Notes: generated from the letters alone by a model not told the origin. Shown: positions 34,636 through 43,862, counted from the stretch's first letter. The stretch is DNA of 64,000 bases from Acidimicrobiaceae bacterium (GCA_003162475.1 PMOI01000009.1:62001-126000); one strand, 5' to 3'. Made by a program: numbers and translations.

Positions 34636-36156
34636 GTGCAGCAGCACCTAGTTCGCGTCTACGAAAGTTCGTCGACTCCTGCGCGCAGCGAGCTCCTGGC
34701 CTGGAAACTGGCCGTCGTCGCTGCCGACGACGCGCCCCTCGACGTCGACGTCACCGAGATGATCGTGAACCGGGTGATCGACAACGCGGGCGTCGCGGTG
34801 GCCGGCCTCTTACGTAGGCCCGTGGCGAACGCACGCGCCCAAGCGCTCGCCCATCGCCACGACGGCGGCGCCACGGTCTTTGGCGTCGCCAACACCACGC
34901 GGGTGTCGTGCGAGTGGGGGGCCTGGGCGAACGGAACGGCCGTACGCGAACTGGACTTTCACGACACCTTTCTCGCGGCGGACATGAATCACCCGGGCGA
35001 CATGATTCCCCCGATCATCGCCGTTGGTCAACAACTGGGTTCAAGTGGGGCCGACCTCCTTCGCGGCATCGCCGCCGCCTACGAGATCTCGGGCGACCTC
35101 ACCAAGGGCATCGCGCTTCACACGCACCGCGTCGACCACCTCACGCATATCGCGGCCGGCATGGTCGCGGGGATTGGCGCGATGTTGCGACTCGACGTCG
35201 AGACCATCTACCAGGCCCTCAATCACGTGGTGCACGTCACGCTCACGACGCGTCAGTCGAGAAAGGGCGAGATCTCGACCTGGAAGGCAAACGCCCCGGC
35301 GCACGCCGGCAAGTTGGCCGTCGAGGCGATCGACCGCGCCCTGCGCGGCGAGACGTCGCCCGCGCCGATGTACGAGGGCGACGACAGCATCATCGCCTGG
35401 TTCCTCGACGGACCCGACGCCGAGTACACGGTCTTCCTACCCTCCCCCGGTGAATCCAAGCGCACCATCATGGAGTCGTACACCAAGGCCTACTCGGCTG
35501 AAGTTCAGGCGCAGGCGTGGATCGACCTGGCGTTTCGCCTGCGCGAGCGACTCACCGACCTCTCCGACGTCGACGAGGTCGTCATCCACACCAGTCACCA
35601 CACGCATCGCATCATTGGCAGCGGTTCGGGCGATCCGCAGAAGTACAACCCGAGCGCCAGTCGCGAGACGTTGGACCACAGTCTCATGTACATCTTCGCC
35701 GTGGCGCTCGAAGACGGGACGTGGCATCACGTGCAGAGTTACCAATCCGAACGCGCCGCGCGAAGCGAAACAGTGGCGCTATGGCAGAAGATCCACACCG
35801 TCGAGGACGCCGAATGGGACGAGAAGTACCACCACGAGGATCCCCAGAAGAGGTCCTTCGGCGGACGCGTCGTCGTGACGCTTCGCGACGGCACCACCAT
35901 TGAAGACGAGATCGACGTCCCCGACGCCCATCCCCGCGGCGCCACGCCCTTCGGACGCGACGACTACCTACGAAAGTTCCACGAACTGGCCGGGCTGTAC
36001 GCCACGGTCGACGAACGTGAGCGCTTCCTCCACGTCGCGCTCGCGCTACCCAGCCTGACGCCGGGTCGATTGAGCGAGCTGAACGTCGAAATACCTCCGG
36101 CGTTGCTCGACGTCGTGGGCCTCACCCCGGGCCTCTTCGAACGACACGGGCACTGA
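34636..36156 (+). CDS. prpD: MmgE/PrpD family protein, 2-methylcitrate dehydratase
   Basis: The 506-residue protein is a PrpD-like dehydratase that removes water from 2-methylcitrate in propionate breakdown. Characteristic parts are GVAVAGLLRRPVANARAQALAH, ANGTAVRELDFHDTFLAADMNHPGDMIPPIIAVGQ, and a long middle with THIAAGMVAGIGAMLRL. The C-terminal half carries YNPSASRETLDHSLMYIFAVALEDGTWHH, as in PrpD proper. It is followed 16 bp later by prpF, so they form an operon. No methylcitrate synthase or lyase is in the window. MmgE/PrpD members can act on other hydroxy acids. Confidence 0.9.
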   Translation: MQQHLVRVYESSSTPARSELLAWKLAVVAADDAPLDVDVTEMIVNRVIDNAGVAVAGLLRRPVANARAQALAHRHDGGATVFGVANTTRVSCEWGAWANGTAVRELDFHDTFLAADMNHPGDMIPPIIAVGQQLGSSGADLLRGIAAAYEISGDLTKGIALHTHRVDHLTHIAAGMVAGIGAMLRLDVETIYQALNHVVHVTLTTRQSRKGEISTWKANAPAHAGKLAVEAIDRALRGETSPAPMYEGDDSIIAWFLDGPDAEYTVFLPSPGESKRTIMESYTKAYSAEVQAQAWIDLAFRLRERLTDLSDVDEVVIHTSHHTHRIIGSGSGDPQKYNPSASRETLDHSLMYIFAVALEDGTWHHVQSYQSERAARSETVALWQKIHTVEDAEWDEKYHHEDPQKRSFGGRVVVTLRDGTTIEDEIDVPDAHPRGATPFGRDDYLRKFHELAGLYATVDERERFLHVALALPSLTPGRLSELNVEIPPALLDVVGLTPGLFERHGH

Positions 36157-36172
36157 GCGCGAAGATGACGTC

Positions 36173-37327
36173 ATGAAGCAACACGCCATCCCCGCCGTCT
36201 TCATGCGCGGCGGAACGAGTAAGGCAATCATGTTTCACGAACGTGATCTGCCCACGGGCCGCGAGGACTGGACGAGGCTGTTCGTCGCGGCCATGGGCTC
36301 ACCGGACCCCCACGGTCGTCAGCTGAACGGTATGGGCGGCGGCGTGTCATCACTGTCCAAGGTGTGCGTCTTGGCGCCGTCAACTCGGGCGGACGCTGAC
36401 GTCGACTACACGTTCGCGCAGGTGATGATCAAAGAGGCGCGCGTGGACTATCGCAGCAACTGCGGGAACATGAGCTCGGCCGTTGGACCTTTCGCCGTCG
36501 ATGAAGGGCTGGTGCACGTCGAGGGTGACGTCGCCACCGTGCGTATCTTCAACACCAACACCAACAAGATCATCCACAGCACCTTTGCCGTCGAGGATGG
36601 CGTCACTCGCTACGACGGCGACCTGGTCATCCCTGGCGTGAGTGGATCAGGTTCGCCAATACGACTGGACTTCATGGAACCGGGCGGCGCGACGACGGGA
36701 GCATTGCTGCCGAGCGGTCACGTGACCGATCACCTCGAGGTCGCCGGTTTCGGTGCCATCGAGGTGTCGCTCGTGGACGCCGCGAACGCCGCCGTTTTCG
36801 TTCGAGCACGCGACGTCGGACTGACGGGTGTCGAGTTACCCGGGGAGCTCGAAGGCCGTCTCGAGGTTCTTACCCTGCTCGAGGCGATTCGCCAGGCCGC
36901 CTCGGTACGGATGGGTATCGCGCCCGACGTCGACAGCGCGGCGAACATCACCAGCGTGCCCTTCGTCTGCGTGGTGAGCCCTCGCGCCGGCAGCTCGAGT
37001 GTGTCGGGCGAGATGATGGACGCCCACGAGGTTGACCTGGTCGCGCGCGTCATCTCGAATGGCCAGCCCCACCGGGCGCTTCCCCTGACGATCTCGCTCT
37101 GCACCGCCGTGGCGGCGCGCGTCCGTGGGTCAGTAGTGGCCGAACTTCTCACGTCGGGCGGCGACGGGGCGCTGCGGCTCGGGATGCCCTCGGGGGTGTT
37201 GAGCGTGGACGCTGACGTCGGGTTAGAGAACAACGATTGGGTCGCGCGCGCGGGGACCTTCTTCCGGACGGCACGGCGCCTGTTCGACGGCCGCGTCTGG
37301 GTCCCCGGAGTACGGACCGATCTTTGA
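36173..37327 (+). CDS. prpF: PrpF-family isomerase
   Basis: The 384-residue protein belongs to the PrpF family of the diaminopimelate-epimerase-like fold. PrpF isomerises trans- to cis-2-methylaconitate when the AcnD dehydratase is used. Signatures are IPAVFMRGGTSKAIMFHERDLP, the active-site Lys in SSLSKVCVLAP, and the Cys-containing VDYRSNCGNMSSAVGPFAVDEG with matching late residues. It is co-transcribed with prpD, which is unusual because PrpF normally accompanies acnD, not prpD. It may serve a related unsaturated tricarboxylate such as 4-oxalomesaconate. Confidence 0.9.
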   Translation: MKQHAIPAVFMRGGTSKAIMFHERDLPTGREDWTRLFVAAMGSPDPHGRQLNGMGGGVSSLSKVCVLAPSTRADADVDYTFAQVMIKEARVDYRSNCGNMSSAVGPFAVDEGLVHVEGDVATVRIFNTNTNKIIHSTFAVEDGVTRYDGDLVIPGVSGSGSPIRLDFMEPGGATTGALLPSGHVTDHLEVAGFGAIEVSLVDAANAAVFVRARDVGLTGVELPGELEGRLEVLTLLEAIRQAASVRMGIAPDVDSAANITSVPFVCVVSPRAGSSSVSGEMMDAHEVDLVARVISNGQPHRALPLTISLCTAVAARVRGSVVAELLTSGGDGALRLGMPSGVLSVDADVGLENNDWVARAGTFFRTARRLFDGRVWVPGVRTDL

Positions 37328-37457
37328 CACACGCGAGTTGTAAGTTGAGCCTCTTGATGGACAGTACAGCGTCAAACGCGAAACTCGGTCAAGTCACCTC
37401 GGAGCTGAACAACTCCGTTCACCAAGCTTCGAGACCACCAAATGAGAAGGGTTCCCC

Positions 37458-38312
37458 GTGTCCAGACCACCAACGTTGATTCGAACCGTACTCATCGCCG
37501 TGATGGTGTTCTCATCGCCCGCGGTCGTGGCACCCAGCGCGTCCGCCGCGACCATTTCCGCAACGTCGGGTGACGTCAAAGCCACCTTCACGTACACCGG
37601 CACGTTCCCCCAGTCGCGTAACCCACGCCTGACGATCTCTCGCGCGGGCAAGGTGGTTAACGACGTCGCCGTCACGTCGAAGTGGTGCGGCCACCAATGC
37701 TGGCCCGATTCAGTGTCACCGGGACATTCACTCGTTCACGTCGTTCGTCTTCGCCAGCATGGTCCCCTCGACGTCGTTCTCGACCTCTACAGCGGCGGCG
37801 CTCACTGTTGCACCATCGAACAGGTCTTCTCCTACGACGCGACGTCGGAGACGTACAAGAAGTTCGAATACAACTTCGGCGATCCCGGGACCAAACTGAT
37901 TCCGCTCGAAAAAGGTGGAAGTGACGTCTTTCTCAGCGCTGACGACAGTTTCGCGTACGCCTTCACCGACTTCGCCGCCTCCGCCATGCCCATCGAGATC
38001 CTCAGTTTCTCCGACGACGCGTTTCATAAGGTGACGACGTCGTATCCACAGCTCATCGCGAAGGACGCCACGCAGTGGCGCAGCGCCTTCGACGGTGCCG
38101 CGTCGTCTCACTACCAGGACACCGTGGGACTCGCGGCCGCGTGGGCGGCCGATGAGGACATGCTCGGGCACGTCAACGCTGTTCAGAAATTTCTCCAGTT
38201 AGAGCTGCGAGCGGGCCACCTCAACAGTGCCCTCAGCCCTATCCAGCCGGGTGGCCGAAAGTTCGTGGTCGCCCTGCAGAAATTCCTGCGCCAACACGAC
38301 TACGCGCAGTGA
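37458..38312 (+). CDS. Secreted protein of unknown function
   Basis: The 284-residue product has a signal peptide (TVLIAVMVFSSPAVVAPSASAATIS) and a mature domain with four close cysteines in CGHQCWPDSV and GGAHCCTIEQVFSYD, likely disulfides. A C-terminal helical region (SALSPIQPGGRKFVVALQKFLRQHDYAQ) follows. I recognise no family; similar proteins occur as hypothetical secreted proteins in actinobacteria. GTG at 37458 overlaps nothing upstream, and the stop overlaps the next start as GTGA, so it is translated with the DUF4232-like protein. Confidence 0.75.
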   Translation: MSRPPTLIRTVLIAVMVFSSPAVVAPSASAATISATSGDVKATFTYTGTFPQSRNPRLTISRAGKVVNDVAVTSKWCGHQCWPDSVSPGHSLVHVVRLRQHGPLDVVLDLYSGGAHCCTIEQVFSYDATSETYKKFEYNFGDPGTKLIPLEKGGSDVFLSADDSFAYAFTDFAASAMPIEILSFSDDAFHKVTTSYPQLIAKDATQWRSAFDGAASSHYQDTVGLAAAWAADEDMLGHVNAVQKFLQLELRAGHLNSALSPIQPGGRKFVVALQKFLRQHDYAQ

Positions 38313-38947
38313 GCGAGACGGTGCGTACTCACACGACGTCGGGCTACTCGCGAGCGAGCGTGCGCCGAACGGTGATCTCGTTACTGCTCGCTGGCGTACT
38401 CGTCATCGCCGTTCCCGTTTCAGTGGAGCGACGAGCCGAAGCGTCGCCTCGCCCCAAAGCGTGTTCACTGTCAGCGTTGCACTTCACTCTTCAGCCGAAC
38501 GGTGGGCTGGGTCACGGCTGGTACCAAATCCTCGTTCGAAACGTTGGTTCGTTGACGTGCTCGCTCACGGGTTACCCCCGAGTGCGCGTGCCCCTGGACG
38601 ACCACGTCGATCGGTCCGTCCAACGCAGTTTTCAGCGCGTCATGCCGCCGGGAAGTTTCGCGCCCGTGAACGACATGCTCAACAGTTACGCCGGTGGCTA
38701 CAACGGACCGGTCCCTGCGTCAGGCCACGTCGCGCTTCCCGTGACGGATCTGATCCCTCGAAGCGGGGTGGCGAGCTTCACCATCGAGTGGGCCGAAATA
38801 AGTCCGAAGGCGTGCCCCATCTCGCAGATCTTGGAACTAGGACTCACTGGCAGTGCGCAGTTGCGAATCAGACACCAGTTCAACTTCGTTTGCTCTAGCG
38901 TCGAGGTTACGCCCTTCGTGCGCGGGGCCACTGGTTCGGGGCGTTAA
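38309..38947 (+). CDS. Secreted DUF4232-like protein
   Basis: The 212-residue protein has an N-terminal membrane/signal segment (RTVISLLLAGVLVIAVPVSV) and then a domain of about 140 residues with paired cysteines (KACSLSALHFTLQ, GSLTCSLTGYPRVRV, PKACPISQILEL, FNFVCSSVEVTPF). This is the layout of DUF4232, an Ig-like extracytoplasmic domain common in actinobacterial secreted proteins; the phrase CSLTGYPRV is typical. Function is unknown. It starts with GTG inside the stop of the preceding secreted protein (4-bp overlap), so the two probably work together outside the cell. Confidence 0.85.
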   Translation: MSETVRTHTTSGYSRASVRRTVISLLLAGVLVIAVPVSVERRAEASPRPKACSLSALHFTLQPNGGLGHGWYQILVRNVGSLTCSLTGYPRVRVPLDDHVDRSVQRSFQRVMPPGSFAPVNDMLNSYAGGYNGPVPASGHVALPVTDLIPRSGVASFTIEWAEISPKACPISQILELGLTGSAQLRIRHQFNFVCSSVEVTPFVRGATGSGR

Positions 38948-38951
38948 GAGG

Positions 38952-39944
38952 TCAGGGCGCGATTCGCAAAAGTGCCTTCCCGATTTGGCGCCGTTCCTCC
39001 AGAGCCGCGTGCGCTAACTCCACGTCGTCGAACGAGAACTCGCCCGCCAACTGCACGGAGAGTGATCCGTCACCGAGACCCTCGAAGACGGCGTCGGCTC
39101 GACGCTGGATGGTCGCTCGGTCGGCGATGTAGTCGGCCAGTCGCGGTCGCGTCAGCCAGAGTGAGCCAGCCTCGCCGAGTTCGACGGGATCGAGGTCGCG
39201 GATCGAACCCGCTACTGATCCGTAGTTGACGACCAATCCTCGCGACCTCGTGGCACGAAAACTGTCGCGCAGCGTAAGGGCGCCCAGCGCGTCGAAGACG
39301 ACATCCACCCCGCGACCGGATGTCGCGCATAGCACCTCGTCGGCGAAGCTACCGTCGTCGTAGAGAACGACCTCGTCCGCACCGCACTCGAGAGCGACCT
39401 GTGCCTTCTCCGTTGTGCTGGTCGTGGCGTAGACGGTGGTGCCTACCTTCTTCGCGAACTGGATGAGCAACTGGCCAATCGCCCCTGAGGCGGCGTGGAT
39501 GAGACACGTGCTCTCGGGACCGAGTCGTCCGACGTCGTGACAGAGGTAGTGCGCGGTGCACCCCTGGAAGAGCGACGCCGCCGCGAGGTCCAATTCGATG
39601 TTCGCCGGGACCTTCACGATCCGCTGAAGCGGGACAGCGGCGAACTCGGCGTAACTCCCCCACGACAGGCACCACGCGACGCGATCGCCGACGGCTACGT
39701 CCGTGGCGTCCGCACCGACCTCGACGACGGTGCCCGCCCCTTCCATCCCGAGGGTGAGCGGAAGGTGCAGCGGATACGTCCTCGAACCCTCGTACTTACC
39801 TTGGCGCGTGTGCACGTCCATGAAATTGACACCCGCGAAAGCCACGCGAACGAGTACGTCCGAAGTACCAGGGACGGGCACGGGTACGTCCCAGCGCTCG
39901 AGTACTGACTCGTCCCCGTACGCCGAAATACCGATTGCCTTCAC
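38952..39944 (-). CDS. NADPH:quinone oxidoreductase, zinc-free MDR family
   Basis: The 330-residue protein is a quinone oxidoreductase (QOR) of the medium-chain dehydrogenase/reductase superfamily. Visible are GVNFMDVHTRQGKYEG..LPLTLGMEGAGTVVEVG, VGDRVAWCLSWGSYAEFAAVP, the cofactor motif IHAASGAIGQLLIQFAKKVGTTVYATTST and GRGVDVVFDALG. No zinc-ligand Cys/His set is seen, as expected for QOR. It reduces quinones or enones with NADPH. The 437-base gap upstream (39945-40381) contains a strong hairpin and the first copies of a local repeat family. Confidence 0.92.
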   Translation of the reverse strand: MKAIGISAYGDESVLERWDVPVPVPGTSDVLVRVAFAGVNFMDVHTRQGKYEGSRTYPLHLPLTLGMEGAGTVVEVGADATDVAVGDRVAWCLSWGSYAEFAAVPLQRIVKVPANIELDLAAASLFQGCTAHYLCHDVGRLGPESTCLIHAASGAIGQLLIQFAKKVGTTVYATTSTTEKAQVALECGADEVVLYDDGSFADEVLCATSGRGVDVVFDALGALTLRDSFRATRSRGLVVNYGSVAGSIRDLDPVELGEAGSLWLTRPRLADYIADRATIQRRADAVFEGLGDGSLSVQLAGEFSFDDVELAHAALEERRQIGKALLRIAP

Positions 39945-39965
39945 GTCGAGTCAGCACTCCTTGAC

Positions 39966-40004
39966 GCTCAAAGGGGAGAGGCAGTGTGCCTCTCCCCTTT
40001 GAGC
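39966..40004 (+). terminator. 18-bp perfect hairpin between the qor and peptidase genes
   Basis: GCTCAAAGGGGAGAGGCA (39966-39983) and its exact complement (39987-40004) enclose a 3-base loop, followed on the plus strand by ATTCCTTCT. It looks like a strong terminator for plus-strand transcription entering from 38947, which would otherwise run antisense through the qor gene and into the peptidase. On the minus strand it would be in the qor 5' leader. Which strand uses it is not clear. Confidence 0.65.
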
Positions 40005-40022
40005 ATTCCTTCTACAATCTCG

Positions 40023-40110
40023 GACGTATCCGATGAGTTTTATTGTCAAGTCGCGTCCGAGATGCAGTCCGAGTTGCGTCCGAGATTCAGGTGAACATAA
40101 TCCAATATGA
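40023..40110. repeat. Local repeat family, copy 1 (degenerate)
   Basis: GACGTATCCGA (40023-40033) and the segment GTCAAGT..CGTCCGAGATGCAGTC (about 40046-40069) match the copy at 44157-44226 with a small deletion between them. TCCGAGATGCA, TCCGAGTTGC and TCCGAGATTCA then follow in a short array. Similar TCCGA-containing bits (CATCCGATTGC, CTCCGAATTGC) continue to about 40235. No ORF explains this spacer. Confidence 0.6.
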
Positions 40111-40381
40111 AAGCGTGGCGTCGACCGCCAGTATCGGGCACGAGCCAATTATGACTCAGGACTTGGCGATTGTGGGGATTCTGTTTGATATGAGCCACTA
40201 CGCATCCGATTGCCTCCGAATTGCTGTCCGAGGACCTCGTTACCAGCAACTTGGCCCTGATCGCACGGGGGACTTGGTGCAGCTGACCAACGAGGGTACG
40301 CCACCACCCCATAAAAGTGACGGAGTGGCTTCGAATTACGTTGGGGGCGCAAATCGATATCGCTCGGAGTTATCGTAAGGC

Positions 40382-42316
40382 ATGTCGACAAACCGCTCCA
40401 CGTTCGGATCTTGGACCTCGCCGGTCACGAGCAAACTTTTGGTGGGCGATGTTGTGGGTTTGAGTTTTCCACTTGTTGAGGCCGGTGCGTACTACTGGAT
40501 CGAGTCACGTCCCACCGAGGCGGGGCGCAATGTCCTCGTTCGCCGAAGTGCTGATGGGGTCACCGCCGATGTATTCGGTTCTGAATTCGCGGCGCGAACC
40601 TTGGCTCATGAGTACGGGGGCCTTTGTTACGCCGTGTACGGTTCGACCGTCTATTTCTCGAACTACTCCGACCAACGCCTCTATCGAATTGAAATTGGTG
40701 GGGAACCCGTCGCCTTGACGGCCGAGCCACCTTCCTCGCGCTCGTGGAGATACGCCGATCCCGTCGTTAGTCCCGACGGAAAGTTTCTGGTGTGCGTTCG
40801 CGAGCGTCACGAGAGCGAGGTCACTAACGACATCATGGTCATAGCGACCGACGGCACCGGTGAGCCGGCGGTAGTGGCCGAAGGACATGACTTTTTCAGC
40901 TCCCCCTCCTTTTCGCTCGACGCGAGACGTTTGGCCTACGTGGCGTGGGACCACCCCAACATGCCCTGGGACACCACGGTGTTATATGAGGCCGAACTCG
41001 ACGCTCATTGCCAGGCGACGTCGCGTCGTGTGGTTGTGGGCAATCTCAACGAGTCCGTTATTCAGCCCCGATACGACGCCACCGGTTCACTAGTCTTCGT
41101 GTCCGACCGTTCCGACTGGTGGAACCTTTACCGCGACACGCCCACCGAGCCAGTGGCGCTGTATCCCCTTGATAGCGAGTTTGGTCGCCCCGCATGGGTC
41201 TTTGGGTTGACGAACTACGCACCCTTGGTCGACGGGTCATTCGTCGCCACCTGGCAAGCGTCGGACGGAAGTCACCTCGGCGTCTTGAACTCGGCAGGCA
41301 TGCGCGAGGTAGCCACCGATTGGAGCATCGTCGGTTCGGTCGCCACCGACGGCGTCGCCTTCGTGGGCCTCGTTGCCTCCCCTGACAAGCCCGGTGCGGT
41401 GGTGCGCGTCGACCTCAGCAGCGGTGCTGAGACGGTTCTCGCGACGAGTTTCGTGAATACCGTCGACCCGGCGTATCTATCGGTTCCCCAGCCCATTGAG
41501 TTCGCGACCGACAATGGACTGACAGCGCACGCGCTCTATTACGCCCCCACTAATCGTGACTTCGATGGGCCGCAAGGTGAAGCACCCCCGCTCATCGTGG
41601 CGAGCCACGGCGGACCTACCGCGAGTTGTAGCGCCGCGATGAACTATTCGATCCAGTACTGGACGAGCAGGGGGTTCGCCGTTGTGGACGTCAATTACGG
41701 CGGCAGCACCGGGTACGGGCGCTCGTACCGCGAACGCCTGAAGGGCGCCTGGGGCGTGGTCGATCTCGACGACTGCGTCAACGCCGCGCTCTACCTCGCT
41801 GGGAGCGGTCGAGCGAATCCTGAGGCGCTCTTGATTCACGGTGGCAGTGCCGGGGGATATACCACGTTGTGCGCCTTAACTTTCCGCGATGTCTTTGCCG
41901 CCGGAGCGAGCTACTTCGGTGTGGGGGATCTGGGAGCGCTAGCCGAGGACACCCATAAGTTTGAGTCACGATACCTTGATGGGCTCATCGGCCCCTGGCC
42001 CGAGGCCCGTGCACGTTACGAGAAGCTTTCGCCGATCTTCCATACCGAGTTGCTACGAACGCCGATGATCTTGTTCCAGGGACTCGAAGATGCTGTCGTG
42101 CCCCCCGCCCAGGCTGAGGCCATGGCTCAGGCCCTGCGCGACAAGGGCGTTCCCTTTGCCTACGTTGCCTACGAGGGCGAGCAGCACGGCTTTCGTCAAG
42201 CCAAGAACATCATCCGCACCGCCGAGGCGGAGTTGTCCTTCTACGCACAGGTGTTGGGCTTCACACCGGCGGGCGACAACGAGGCGATAGAGATCGAAAA
42301 CGCTGGCGCAGTGTAG
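40382..42316 (+). CDS. S9-family serine peptidase (acylaminoacyl/dipeptidyl peptidase-like)
   Basis: The 644-residue protein is a prolyl-oligopeptidase-type enzyme: a beta-propeller of about 380 residues (WRYADPVVSPDGKFLVCV, SPSFSLDARRLAYVAWDHPNMPWD) and a C-terminal alpha/beta-hydrolase with Ser in GGSAGGYT, Asp in GLEDAVVPP and His in GEQHGF. It removes short peptides or acylated residues from the N terminus of oligopeptides in the cytoplasm; no signal peptide is seen. Gene and spacers have lower GC than the neighbours, and the gene is flanked on both sides by copies of the local repeat family, which suggests an acquired unit. Confidence 0.93.
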   Translation: MSTNRSTFGSWTSPVTSKLLVGDVVGLSFPLVEAGAYYWIESRPTEAGRNVLVRRSADGVTADVFGSEFAARTLAHEYGGLCYAVYGSTVYFSNYSDQRLYRIEIGGEPVALTAEPPSSRSWRYADPVVSPDGKFLVCVRERHESEVTNDIMVIATDGTGEPAVVAEGHDFFSSPSFSLDARRLAYVAWDHPNMPWDTTVLYEAELDAHCQATSRRVVVGNLNESVIQPRYDATGSLVFVSDRSDWWNLYRDTPTEPVALYPLDSEFGRPAWVFGLTNYAPLVDGSFVATWQASDGSHLGVLNSAGMREVATDWSIVGSVATDGVAFVGLVASPDKPGAVVRVDLSSGAETVLATSFVNTVDPAYLSVPQPIEFATDNGLTAHALYYAPTNRDFDGPQGEAPPLIVASHGGPTASCSAAMNYSIQYWTSRGFAVVDVNYGGSTGYGRSYRERLKGAWGVVDLDDCVNAALYLAGSGRANPEALLIHGGSAGGYTTLCALTFRDVFAAGASYFGVGDLGALAEDTHKFESRYLDGLIGPWPEARARYEKLSPIFHTELLRTPMILFQGLEDAVVPPAQAEAMAQALRDKGVPFAYVAYEGEQHGFRQAKNIIRTAEAELSFYAQVLGFTPAGDNEAIEIENAGAV

Positions 42317-42394
42317 AACGCTTACCTGTCGATACGCTAAGCGGACCAATACCAGCTACTGAAGGCCGCGCGTAATCTCGACTGAATTTCGAAT

Positions 42395-42450
42395 GCGACT
42401 TTACATTTACGTGTCAAGTTGCATCCAAGATCCAGTAGACACTTTTCCAA
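42395..42450. repeat. Local repeat family, copy 2
   Basis: These 56 bases match 44171-44226 at 51 of 56 positions without gaps (GCGACTTTAC at the start, GACACTTTTCCAA at the end). Just before, at 42381, ACTGAATTTCGAATGC matches the ACTGAAATTCGAGTGC unit at 45440. The copy lies between the S9 peptidase and the membrane protein gene, in a 228-base spacer with no other feature. Confidence 0.85.
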
Positions 42451-42544
42451 TTTGATCGCGACTCCATTGTCAGCAGCAAAACACCTTGGTTCAGTTGGCA
42501 GTGGAGTGTTTGACGTGTCCGTGAACCGAAGTCAATTCGTTAGA

Positions 42545-43507
42545 TCATGATCCAGAATTCAAAGCGGACAGGTCAACTGATGCAGGGGGTCGCGGACGGT
42601 AACGACTCGTCGTCACAATGAGTGCCATGCCCACGACCCACGCAATTAAGGCGATCGCGTTCAGAGTGTCCACTTGCAAATACTGGAGTGACATCGGATA
42701 CGCTACGCCAACGATTATCCAGGGACTGCTGAGAATCAGCGCGGCACTTGCAACTTCGCGTCGCTTAGTAATCCACAGCACCGCAAACAGTGCAAGAAGC
42801 AATACGTCAACGTAGGGTTGGCGACGAACGATTTCGTACGTCCCAGACCAATAAAACGAATTGAAGAATCCGGGATTGACGCGCGAATTCGTAACGAAGA
42901 ACAAGGTCGCGAACGTGGCGAGACCAACAATCAAACTGGGCATGACCCGGCGTCGCGTGACATACACGTCCGGGGCAAGCAGGCTGGGAAGGCCGAGACT
43001 CACCAGTATGGCAATCTCCCAAATGTTTGGATTGCGATGGGCGAGTTTGGCGAGCAATTCGCCCACGATCGTGAGTGTCATGCATACGCCGGCAATACGT
43101 CGTCGGTATTGCGGCCACTCAAGGACCGCTGCGACCCCCAGAATCCAGACCAGATAGAACAGGGGTCCTACCGTGAGGAACGGTCCGAAGTGCGGATAGA
43201 AGAAGCGTGAACTCACCACGGGTAAGTCGCCCGAGATTAAGAGATACACACCAAAGAATGCTCCCATCACGAGACCCGGGATCGCGGCAATATCCAATGC
43301 CTTGCCGAACATGGTTTCACTGGTCAGACCCAACCGAACGCGCACTCCATACAGCGCCACACTGATTTGGTCGCTGAGCGAAGCTCGAGGAACACGAGCT
43401 TCGGCCGCTTCTTGCAACGTGGAGACGATCTCTTCTCCGCGTTCTTCGCGGTACGCCTTGGGATAGAAGCTCAAAAGTTTCCGTGTCCGAGCGAGGTCTT
43501 GAGTCAT
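42545..43507 (-). CDS. Multi-span membrane protein linked to a PadR regulator
   Basis: The 320-residue protein has a cytoplasmic N terminus of about 60 residues (LSFYPKAYREERGEEIVSTLQEAAEARVPRASL), a pattern often found in membrane proteins paired with PadR regulators, then about seven to eight hydrophobic spans and a short polar tail. I recognise no transporter motif. Its start overlaps the PadR stop by 4 bp, so the regulator controls it, perhaps in response to membrane stress or a drug. Function unknown. Confidence 0.75.
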   Translation of the reverse strand: MTQDLARTRKLLSFYPKAYREERGEEIVSTLQEAAEARVPRASLSDQISVALYGVRVRLGLTSETMFGKALDIAAIPGLVMGAFFGVYLLISGDLPVVSSRFFYPHFGPFLTVGPLFYLVWILGVAAVLEWPQYRRRIAGVCMTLTIVGELLAKLAHRNPNIWEIAILVSLGLPSLLAPDVYVTRRRVMPSLIVGLATFATLFFVTNSRVNPGFFNSFYWSGTYEIVRRQPYVDVLLLALFAVLWITKRREVASAALILSSPWIIVGVAYPMSLQYLQVDTLNAIALIAWVVGMALIVTTSRYRPRPPASVDLSALNSGS

Positions 43508-43833
43508 GCGAATCCTCCCACGAATCGAAGTCGACGTAACGCGATGTTCGAAACTTTGACGCGACGTTTGGACTCTTCGGCGAGAAGAGTTGTCCCTTGC
43601 GACGTCAGTTCGTAGTAACGGCGAAGTCGTCCGTCTACGATCTCCTCCCCCACGGATTCAATGACGCCGTCGAACGACAAGCGGTCCAACATCGCGTAGA
43701 GCGTTCCCGCTTTGAGTTCCACTTCGCCCTCAGAAAGCGACGCCACCCCTTGAATAATCGCGTACCCGTGTTTCTTGCCTTCGGCCAAAGTCGCCAGCAC
43801 AAGAAATGTAGGTTCTCTCATCTCTTTAATCAT
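43504..43833 (-). CDS. PadR-family transcriptional regulator
   Basis: The 109-residue protein has the PadR winged-helix: REPTFLVLATLAEGKKHGYAIIQGVASLSEGEVELKAGTLYAMLDRLSFDGVIES followed by GRLRRYYELTSQGTTLLAEE. PadR members repress a neighbouring gene and respond to small phenolics, drugs or cell-envelope stress. It is translated together with the membrane protein and has a matching palindromic operator directly before its start, so autoregulation is likely. Confidence 0.92.
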   Translation of the reverse strand: MIKEMREPTFLVLATLAEGKKHGYAIIQGVASLSEGEVELKAGTLYAMLDRLSFDGVIESVGEEIVDGRLRRYYELTSQGTTLLAEESKRRVKVSNIALRRLRFVGGFA

Positions 43834-43843
43834 GTCAGCAGTA

Positions 43844-43862
43844 TATACAGTTCACCTGTATA
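43844..43862 (-). promoter_or_regulatory. Putative PadR operator
   Basis: TATACAGTTCACCTGTATA is a perfect inverted repeat (7-bp arms, 5-bp centre) located 11 bp before the PadR start codon. Dyads of this ATAC(A/T)-type are usual PadR sites. It covers the position where RNA polymerase would bind for the padR-membrane protein operon. Confidence 0.75.
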
